DNA of 19,763 bases from Flavobacteriales bacterium (GTDB taxonomy: Bacteria; Bacteroidota; Bacteroidia; Flavobacteriales; TMED113). Positions 6,165 to 12,553 of this stretch are shown here, in pieces. The first letter of the stretch is position 1, and each line of letters starts with the position of its first letter. The stretch covers positions 1 through 19,763 of the forward strand of contig NZUB01000039.1 in NCBI GenBank assembly GCA_002696965.1, read 5' to 3'. The position numbers were made by a program, and so were the translations under genes. The notes beneath the pieces are model-generated. The model saw nothing but the letters and a program-made list of their open reading frames with translations. It made no database searches and was not told the DNA's origin.

Positions 6165-8767
6165 TGATTAGTTTTTAGTATTTTGATCGTTTGTTTACCT
6201 GCATTTGTTTCTATTGATATAAAATATAGTCCAGAATTCAATTTTTCTAAATTTAATTCATAGCTATTTATATTTTTATTTATTTCGATAGTATTTATGA
6301 TTTTATTTCCTATACTATTGTACACATCAATACTATAAATAAAAGAATTGTTGAATACAAAATCAAATATTCCACTTGATGGATTGGGATGTACGGATAT
6401 TTGGTTTTGAGCGGATTCTAAAAGATTGGCATTGTTTGCATCTTGAACAATTATATTGTCTATAAAGATATTATTTCCTCTAGAATTTACAGTTACAAAT
6501 TTTAGCATGATTTTTTGATTTGTAAAAGCGCTTAAGTCTATTATTTCTTCTTCCCATTGACTATCATTTGCTGGTATAAAATTAGCTGTGTTCTCTTCAA
6601 ATGTTGAAAGCTCTTCTCCGCCTAAGTAAAATAGGGTGTCATTAAATGTTTGCCCACAATCAATCGATAGAAGTACCTGTAATGTGTCTTGCCACAATGT
6701 GCTGGAGGAATATTTTTGATACCCAAATTTGAAAGAAAGTTGAGGTGATGAAGAATTTAATAAAATATTTGGACTTATTAGTTCATCTTTTTGTTGAGCT
6801 CTGGGGTCATATCCAAATAAGTTAACATAAGCAGATATATTGTTAGTATTTATTCCTTCAGTAGATATTGTATCCCATGTTCTTGAGTAGTCTTCATTTA
6901 CTATATGCCATAATTCATTTGATATCCCATTTTGGAAACTTTCAACAAATGGTAATTCAATGGTTGGTTTATATTTATATCTAACCATTTTTCTATTATT
7001 ATGATAGTCAGATTCAATTAAGTCATCTAGGGTTTTGATTCTAAAACATAATTCTCTATCACCAAAATAATTATTAGTAATACTTTCAAATTCAAGTTCG
7101 ATCAATTCATTAGAATTTAAGTTGACATCTATAATGATGGAGTCTTCTTCTGCACTTATAATACTATAGTCCTTATAAAATACAATTAAGCTATCAATAA
7201 AATAATTTGTGTTATTTTTTATTTTTAGAAATGGGGTGAAAATTTCTTCACAATTAATTTCACTTGGTATATTTACAACTTCTTCTAAAATTAAGTCATT
7301 ACTAATATTATTTGGGGGAACTGGGGTATAATTGTTTGCAAGATAATTAAAAGCAGCATATGCATCAATGATTCCCATGCCATAAGTATTGTCTTCACCA
7401 AAATCTCCCAAATCATTTGCTGTATTATAAAGTGCCAAAAGTATTTCTTGTCCTGTTAAAAAAGGAAAAGCTTCTTTTAATAATAAAACGGCACCTGATA
7501 CATGTGGTGATGCCATAGAAGTGCCGGAAATTGTATTAAAACCATTTTGTCCCCAAGCAGACCTAATATTTTGACCTGGTGCTACTACTTCTGGATAAAT
7601 GGATAGTGATCCTTCTCCTGGGCATTGTGTAGGCCCTCTACATGAAAAAGAACTGATTTGATAATCATCATTATTAGCGTTTATGCTACCAACACAAAAA
7701 GTGTTTACTAGATTTGAATTGATTCTTTGTGGAGACCTGACACCTTCATTGTCAGGGCCATTATTGCCAGCTGAAAAAATATTTGCAATTCCAGCAGCTT
7801 CAATAGTATTCATTAATTGAACAGCATATCCACTACATTGAAATGTGTCAATTTCATTATACCATCTCCATGAATTATTAATCACATCAGGAACATCATA
7901 ATCAGTATTTATATCTCCATCTGGGTTTAATGCCCATTCGAAAGATGTAATCATATCTTCTATTGGTGGCAATGTTTCAACAGATGAAGTAACAAAGTCA
8001 TTAGCAATCCAATAAGAATTAAATGCAATTCCAATTGTGTCATTTGTTTCAGCAACTAGTCCCGCCATAGTACCAAGGGTATGTGTTCCATGGTCGCTGA
8101 CATGACCGTTTGGTATTGGGCTAAAATAACCATCCCAGCATTGACTCAGGGGATATAAATTACCAAAAAATCTATTTGAGAAAGCTTCATGTTGCGGCCA
8201 AACCCCTGTGTCGTAATTAAATACTAATTTGCCTTTTCCTGTATAGCCCATTTCCCATAATGGCCGAACATTAATTGCCTCAATACCGGGTTCTGTTCCA
8301 TCTTCAATTTGAAAACTTAGATTTTCATTGTCAATATATTCAATTATATCTGCTTGTGTATCTTGAATATGAATTCTTTTAATATTTGGATGAAATGCAA
8401 TGCTTTTTATTAAATTTTTAGAAGCATCTAAAAAAATGCTATTAATAATCCATGAAGACTTTAAATTGGAGTAGTCTTGTGGTTTAGATTTAATTTCCCT
8501 GATAATATCTGCTTGTGTTTCTTGTGCAGTAGTAGTCATATTGTCACAAATAATGGAAGCTCTTTTTTTAATAGGAGTATTATTTTTTTTAAACTGGACC
8601 TTTAATTCTTCTAAGTTAAAATCATCGTTAACTTCAATAATTATAGGTATTAATACATTTTTGTGTGACTCATTTAATAAGTTATGTAATTCAGGTGTAA
8701 TTAATCCTTGACATAATAATATGTGAGGAAATAGTATTAATTTTATAATTATTAAATAATTTTTCAT
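6161..8767 (-). CDS. Secreted S8 (subtilisin-like) serine protease with T9SS type A sorting domain
   Basis: This is an 868-residue exported protease. A signal peptide (about 1-19, ending LLCQ) precedes a propeptide-like region (about 25-150). The S8 domain (about 165-475) has Asp186 (NYDTGVW), His226 (SDHGTHT), oxyanion Asn335 (FSAGNNG) and Ser417 (ISGTSMASPH), with full conservation of the triad. The arrangement resembles bacillopeptidase F-type enzymes. A CARDB-like beta domain (about 490-595) and a MAM/jelly-roll-like domain (about 600-775) follow. The last 75 residues (HPNPSSGIF ... GLYFISIET ... KILK) are a T9SS type A signal, so it should cross the outer membrane through the type IX machinery. 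It is divergent from the MbnP-like gene with only 11 bases between the two starts. A role in extracellular protein digestion is inferred from the family. Confidence 0.94.
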   Translation of the reverse strand: MKNYLIIIKLILFPHILLCQGLITPELHNLLNESHKNVLIPIIIEVNDDFNLEELKVQFKKNNTPIKKRASIICDNMTTTAQETQADIIREIKSKPQDYSNLKSSWIINSIFLDASKNLIKSIAFHPNIKRIHIQDTQADIIEYIDNENLSFQIEDGTEPGIEAINVRPLWEMGYTGKGKLVFNYDTGVWPQHEAFSNRFFGNLYPLSQCWDGYFSPIPNGHVSDHGTHTLGTMAGLVAETNDTIGIAFNSYWIANDFVTSSVETLPPIEDMITSFEWALNPDGDINTDYDVPDVINNSWRWYNEIDTFQCSGYAVQLMNTIEAAGIANIFSAGNNGPDNEGVRSPQRINSNLVNTFCVGSINANNDDYQISSFSCRGPTQCPGEGSLSIYPEVVAPGQNIRSAWGQNGFNTISGTSMASPHVSGAVLLLKEAFPFLTGQEILLALYNTANDLGDFGEDNTYGMGIIDAYAAFNYLANNYTPVPPNNISNDLILEEVVNIPSEINCEEIFTPFLKIKNNTNYFIDSLIVFYKDYSIISAEEDSIIIDVNLNSNELIELEFESITNNYFGDRELCFRIKTLDDLIESDYHNNRKMVRYKYKPTIELPFVESFQNGISNELWHIVNEDYSRTWDTISTEGINTNNISAYVNLFGYDPRAQQKDELISPNILLNSSSPQLSFKFGYQKYSSSTLWQDTLQVLLSIDCGQTFNDTLFYLGGEELSTFEENTANFIPANDSQWEEEIIDLSAFTNQKIMLKFVTVNSRGNNIFIDNIIVQDANNANLLESAQNQISVHPNPSSGIFDFVFNNSFIYSIDVYNSIGNKIINTIEINKNINSYELNLEKLNSGLYFISIETNAGKQTIKILKTNH

Positions 8768-8778
8768 AACATTAATAT

Positions 8779-9708
8779 ATGATTTTTATTAGAAAAAATA
8801 ATTTTTTTGTCTTTCTTGTATGTGTTTTTTCTCTATCTGTGTTTAAATCATGTACTGAATCTGGTTGTACAGATTCTACAGCAGAAAATTATAATTCTAA
8901 CGCCACAGAAGACGATGGTTCATGTATAGTTCTTGGTTGTACAGATTCCTCAGCATCTAATTATAACCCTAATGCCACAGATGACAATGATTCATGTATA
9001 TATTCGTGCTTAGAGCCGGAGTATCATTGCTTAGAAATTAATTTCAATCATTTTGTTGATAATCAAGAAATTATTTATGGAAATAATAATATTTTCTATG
9101 AAAATAATGCTGGAAATAATTATAGTGTAAGAAGAATACTTTATGTGTTGAGTGATATTATGTTATTTTTTGAGGATGGAACAAACTTATTACTAGATGA
9201 GTTCATGTTTATAAATACAGATGATCCTCAAACATTAACCCAAACTATATATAATTTGCCGGCATTATGTGCTGGAATAAGTTTTACATTTGGTTTTTCA
9301 TCTGAAAACAATAATGACAATCAGTATATTGATGCTGAAAATAATTTTCACTCTTTAATGCTTTGGCCAAACACAAATGGTGTTAATCCAGCATTTCAGG
9401 GAGGATATCATTATATGAAATTAGAAGGAAAATATATAGATTTAGATGGTAATCAGAATTTTTATAATAACCATACAGGCCCAACCAATGGATCTGATTT
9501 TTCATTTTATCAATTTATTTTTGATTTTCCAGGAGAAGGATTTATGGGTACTGCTAATTCAATTTTTATTAACATGAATATTAATAATTGGTATAATGAT
9601 CCTATTTATGATTTTAATATTTTTGGATCTGGTATTATGGATAATATGGAAGCACAGTGGAATTTGTATCAAAATGCTGGAGATATTTTTTCTGTTCAAA
9701 TTAATTAA
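8779..9708 (+). CDS. MbnP-like copper-protein family lipoprotein with cysteine-rich N-terminal repeats
   Basis: This 309-residue exported protein has a hydrophobic signal with a relaxed lipobox VFKSC (Cys25). Two acidic Cys-rich repeats come next (residues 29-49 and 53-73, each starting GCTD and ending SC). Then comes an MbnP-like beta domain (about 80-309). Family-like landmarks are LEINFNHFV, the YVLSDIMLFFEDG strand, LWPN with Trp196, GGYHYMKLEG (208-217), NINNWYNDP (Trp271) and a C-terminal NAGDIFSV. In methanotroph MbnP/MopE/CorA proteins one Trp is oxidised to kynurenine and helps bind copper; Trp196 is the best candidate here. The next gene encodes a di-heme MauG/MbnH-like enzyme, the known partner type. 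The usual W-x-W-x-x-GY arrangement is replaced by an insertion and PAFQGGY. Copper binding is inferred from family and context, not shown. Confidence 0.82.
   Translation: MIFIRKNNFFVFLVCVFSLSVFKSCTESGCTDSTAENYNSNATEDDGSCIVLGCTDSSASNYNPNATDDNDSCIYSCLEPEYHCLEINFNHFVDNQEIIYGNNNIFYENNAGNNYSVRRILYVLSDIMLFFEDGTNLLLDEFMFINTDDPQTLTQTIYNLPALCAGISFTFGFSSENNNDNQYIDAENNFHSLMLWPNTNGVNPAFQGGYHYMKLEGKYIDLDGNQNFYNNHTGPTNGSDFSFYQFIFDFPGEGFMGTANSIFINMNINNWYNDPIYDFNIFGSGIMDNMEAQWNLYQNAGDIFSVQIN
8863..8997 (+). repeat. Two tandem GCTD cysteine-rich repeats within the MbnP-like gene
   Basis: Two 72-base units start at 8863 and 8935. Each encodes GCTD-S, an NYN-x-N-A-T core, acidic residues and a closing SC, and both begin with an identical run ggttgtacagattc. 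Such acidic Cys-pair repeats occur in many exported Bacteroidota proteins and may bind calcium or act as a stalk after the lipid anchor. Confidence 0.85.
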
Positions 9709-9717
9709 CTTAAAATC

Positions 9718-10758
9718 ATGGATAGATATTTGAGTGTTATTATAATTATTATTTTTTTTCATTCATGTGATAAATATGAGCCGGATTGTTGTGGAACACC
9801 AAAGCCGATTAATTTATCTTATCCAACAAGTTTTCCCACCCCATATAATCCATTAGATAATCCTATTACCGAAGAAGGTGTAAATTTAGGACGACATTTG
9901 TTTTATGATCCTATTCTAAGTAGTGATAATACTATTTCATGTGCTTCTTGTCACAAGCAGGAATATGCATTTGGTGACAATACGCAATATAGTTTTGGAG
10001 TAAATCAATCTATAGGTGACAGAAATGCTCCTACAATTATTAATGCAGCATTCCAATCTCATTTTGATTGGGATGGAAAAAATATATCTTTAGAAGATCA
10101 AGCTCAAAGACCAATATTTAATGATATTGAATTGCATAATAATAATTGGTCAGAAGTTATACATCGACTTCAGGTTTCTAGTATATATCCGGATTTGTTT
10201 TGTGAAGCTTTTGGAGATGAACTTATTGACTCTATTAAAGTATTAAATGCAATTGCACAATTTGAACGCACTCTTGTTTCTGTAGACTCAAAATTTGATC
10301 AATGGTTAAGAGGCGAAGTTGCTTTCACTGAGTCAGAGATTGATGGTTTTAATATTTATTCAACAGAAAGAGGAGATTGTTTTCATTGTCATCCAATTGG
10401 ACTTTTCACGGACAACTCATTTCATAATAATGGCTTAGATGCTGAATTTATTGATTTAGGTCGTTATAATGTAACGAGTAATCCATTAGACCAAGGTGCG
10501 TTTAAATCTCCTACTTTACGAAATATAGAGTACTCGGCTCCATATATGCATGATGGCAGATTTGGTACTTTAGACGAAGTAATTGATTTTTATAATTTTG
10601 GTGGTTATGATTCACCAACAGTAGATCCTTTAATGAAATATATTGGAGTTGGGTTATTATTAACATCACAAGAAAAAATGAATTTGAAAGCCTTTTTATT
10701 AACTTTATCTGATGAATCCTTTATTAATAATGAGAATTTCACAAACCCATTTAATTAA
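9718..10758 (+). CDS. Di-heme cytochrome c peroxidase / MauG-MbnH family lipoprotein
   Basis: This 346-residue periplasm-facing di-heme enzyme has a signal with lipobox FFHSC (Cys17). The first heme site CASCH (75-79) follows GRHLFYDPILSSDNTISC; the second, CFHCH (221-225), follows ERGD. Family landmarks include GDRNAPTIINAAF, the DWDG segment, KSPTLRNIEYSAPYMHDGRFGTL (Met277 near the heme) and the C-terminal KAFLLTLSDESF. Length and layout fit bacterial cytochrome c peroxidases and the MauG/MbnH group, which use H2O2 to form high-valent heme and oxidise residues on a partner protein. It begins 9 bases after the MbnP-like gene, so an MbnH-type role in oxidising that protein is likely. A plain hydrogen-peroxide-reducing peroxidase is the alternative; the distal-ligand residues would need alignment to decide. 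Confidence 0.9.
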   Translation: MDRYLSVIIIIIFFHSCDKYEPDCCGTPKPINLSYPTSFPTPYNPLDNPITEEGVNLGRHLFYDPILSSDNTISCASCHKQEYAFGDNTQYSFGVNQSIGDRNAPTIINAAFQSHFDWDGKNISLEDQAQRPIFNDIELHNNNWSEVIHRLQVSSIYPDLFCEAFGDELIDSIKVLNAIAQFERTLVSVDSKFDQWLRGEVAFTESEIDGFNIYSTERGDCFHCHPIGLFTDNSFHNNGLDAEFIDLGRYNVTSNPLDQGAFKSPTLRNIEYSAPYMHDGRFGTLDEVIDFYNFGGYDSPTVDPLMKYIGVGLLLTSQEKMNLKAFLLTLSDESFINNENFTNPFN

Positions 10759-10766
10759 TAAAATGT

Positions 10767-11531
10767 ATGATTGCTATTTTATCACCAGCTAAAACTCTTG
10801 ATTTTGAAACTAAATTGCAATTTCAGAATTTTACTATTCCTGATTTTATGGAAGATAGTCAGGAATTAATTTCACAATTAAAAAAATATAGTGCAGATGA
10901 ATTGTCCAATTTAATGAGTTTAAGTTCTTCATTAAGTGAACAAAATGTTACAAGATATCAAAATTGGACATCAGAATTTAATTTATCTAATTCAAGACAA
11001 GCTCTATTTTGCTTTAAAGGGGGCGTTTATAAAGGATTAGATGTTGATACATTTTCAAATGATGACCTATTGTATTCTCAAAAGTCTTTAAGAATAATAT
11101 CAGGTCTCCATGGTATTTTGAAGCCTTTTGATTTAATTCAGCCATATAGATTAGAGATGGGAACAAAATTAGTTAATAAAAGGGGTAAAAACTTATACGA
11201 ATTTTGGAATGAAAAAATTACAGAATCTTTAAATCATTGTTTAGAAAATAACAGTGCAAAATACTTACTGAATTTAGCTTCAAATGAGTACTTTTCATCA
11301 ATTAAAACAAAAAAAATAAATAAAAAAATTATAGCGATTAAATTTTTAGATAAAAAAAATGATAGTTATAAAACCATTAGTTTTTTTGCTAAAAAGGCTA
11401 GAGGAAGTATGGCTGCTTTTGTTGTTAAGAATAAAGTAAAAACTTTAGATCAATTAAAAAACTTCTCAGGCTTAGGATATTCATTTGACGAGATGCAGTC
11501 TAATTTAACATCATTGGTTTTTATTCGTTAG
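10767..11531 (+). CDS. yaaA: Peroxide stress protein YaaA (DUF328/UPF0246)
   Basis: This 254-residue cytoplasmic protein is of normal YaaA length. It starts with the family signature ILSPAKTLDFET and contains LMSLSSSLSEQN, ALFCFKGGVYKGLD, ISGLHGILKPFDLIQPYRLEMGTKL, NLASNEYFSSI, IAIKFLDKK and a C-terminal GYSFDEMQS, all family-typical. In E. coli YaaA lowers intracellular free iron damage under hydrogen peroxide stress and has a DNA-binding fold. The start at 10767 gives the conserved MIAILSPAK opening; an out-of-frame ATG lies 4 bases earlier. It follows the di-heme enzyme gene by 8 bases and is probably cotranscribed with it, which places a peroxide-defence gene beside a peroxide-using enzyme. 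Its 3' end overlaps the convergent DUF6095 gene by 11 bases. Confidence 0.93.
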   Translation: MIAILSPAKTLDFETKLQFQNFTIPDFMEDSQELISQLKKYSADELSNLMSLSSSLSEQNVTRYQNWTSEFNLSNSRQALFCFKGGVYKGLDVDTFSNDDLLYSQKSLRIISGLHGILKPFDLIQPYRLEMGTKLVNKRGKNLYEFWNEKITESLNHCLENNSAKYLLNLASNEYFSSIKTKKINKKIIAIKFLDKKNDSYKTISFFAKKARGSMAAFVVKNKVKTLDQLKNFSGLGYSFDEMQSNLTSLVFIR

Positions 11532-11754
11532 GTGGGTCAAAAAAACCTGATAGTAAATCACGTAAACCTAAAAAGCCGAAAATCACACATGCTATCATTA
11601 ATCCTCCTCCTAGTATACTTAGTGTTACATTTATCAATTTTGTCATATGATTATTATGACTACTTAGCACAAATAATATAGGTCCAGGTAAAAAAGCAAT
11701 AGCAAGTGCTATTTTTTGAATTCCATTTTTAAATTTTTTTTTATTTTGTATCAT
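11521..11754 (-). CDS. Small DUF6095-like membrane protein
   Basis: This 77-residue protein has a basic N-terminus (MIQNKKKFKNGIQK) and two predicted membrane helices, about residues 14-31 and 42-66, with FLGLRDLLSGFF at the C-terminal end. The pattern resembles the small Bacteroidota family DUF6095. Function is unknown. Its start lies inside the end of murQ (14-base overlap), so it is likely translated from the E1-murQ transcript. Its 3' end overlaps the convergent yaaA by 11 bases. Confidence 0.75.
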   Translation of the reverse strand: MIQNKKKFKNGIQKIALAIAFLPGPILFVLSSHNNHMTKLINVTLSILGGGLMIACVIFGFLGLRDLLSGFFDPPNE

Positions 11755-12553
11755 TATAATGATTGATTACAGATCTAACAGTACCATGTTTTTTTAACAA
11801 ATTTTTAGCTTTACTTTTTTCTATCAGACATTGTTTCATAATTATATTAATGGCCCTTTCTTCTAATTTAGCATTATTAATATGCATATCTATCATTTTA
11901 TTGTCTAATACATGTCCTAATTTAATCATTACACTTGTTGAAATCATGTTTAGTGTCATTTTTTGAGCTGTTCCTGCTTTCATTCTAGTGCTTCCAGTGA
12001 CAAATTCTGGACCCACGGGTAGATTAATAGTAGTATTAGAGTATTTTGAAATGGACATATTCTCATTACATATAATAGAAGATGTGTAAATATTATGTTT
12101 GAAACATTGTTTTAATCCGCCAACTACATAAGGTGTTGTGCCAGATGCGGTAATTCCAACTACAATGTCATCTGTACAAATATTATGTTTTTGTAAATCA
12201 ATCCATGCTTGATGCTCATCATCTTCAGCTGCTTCAACAGCTTTTCTTATTGCAGAATCACCACCTGCAATCAATCCAATTACTTTTTCTTGAGAGACCC
12301 CGAATGTAGGAGGACATTCAGATGCATCTAAAATACCTAGTCTTCCGCTTGTTCCTGAGCCAATATAAAATAGTCTTCCCTTTAGTTTTAGTTTCGATAT
12401 TATTATTGTTACTAATTGTTCAATTTTTGGAATTGCTTTATTAACTATTTTAGCTACCTTTTTATCTTCATGATTTATATGTTGTAATATATCATGAACT
12501 TTCATCTTTTCCAGATTTTTATATAGACTTTCTGATTCTGTTAATTTGTTCAC
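11741..12553 (-). CDS. murQ: N-acetylmuramic acid 6-phosphate etherase (MurQ)
   Basis: This 270-residue SIS-domain enzyme cleaves the lactyl ether of MurNAc-6-phosphate, giving GlcNAc-6-phosphate and D-lactate in peptidoglycan recycling. The start is GTG at 12553, chosen because the conserved LTESESLYKNLEKM opening follows; it directly abuts the TAA of the upstream gene in the same frame. Key segments are YIGSGTSGRLG (63-73), LDASECPPTFGV with Glu79, AEDD with Glu110, ITASGTTPYV and GSTRMKAGTAQK. Glu79 and Glu110 match the catalytic acid residues of the E. coli enzyme (83 and 114). It is about 30 residues shorter at the ends than E. coli MurQ, as is common in Bacteroidota. No kinase or transporter for MurNAc is nearby, so the pathway partners must be elsewhere. 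Confidence 0.94.
   Translation of the reverse strand: MNKLTESESLYKNLEKMKVHDILQHINHEDKKVAKIVNKAIPKIEQLVTIIISKLKLKGRLFYIGSGTSGRLGILDASECPPTFGVSQEKVIGLIAGGDSAIRKAVEAAEDDEHQAWIDLQKHNICTDDIVVGITASGTTPYVVGGLKQCFKHNIYTSSIICNENMSISKYSNTTINLPVGPEFVTGSTRMKAGTAQKMTLNMISTSVMIKLGHVLDNKMIDMHINNAKLEERAINIIMKQCLIEKSKAKNLLKKHGTVRSVINHYNDTK

Noticed and set aside
6166..6182. Possible terminator hairpin ACTAATGATTAGT plus T-run after the YceI gene
   Set aside because: The stem is only 4 weak A/T-rich pairs once a loop is allowed, and it lies within the coding end of the opposite gene.
8708..8739. TTGACA with TAGTATTA downstream as a promoter for the MbnP-like gene
   Set aside because: The -7 match to TAnnTTTG is poor (4 of 6 fixed bases) and the TTGACA hexamer is not the expected Bacteroidota element; too weak to list as a feature.
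9559..9762. Minus-strand open frame of 67 codons across the end of the MbnP-like gene and the start of the di-heme gene
   Set aside because: It is Ile/Asn-rich low-complexity sequence created by A+T-rich DNA opposite two well-supported genes, with no family or start context.
11513..11552. GGTTTTT ... AAAAACC inverted repeat between yaaA and the DUF6095 gene
   Set aside because: The loop is about 20 bases, the stem is mostly A-T and no T-run follows, so it is not a convincing terminator.
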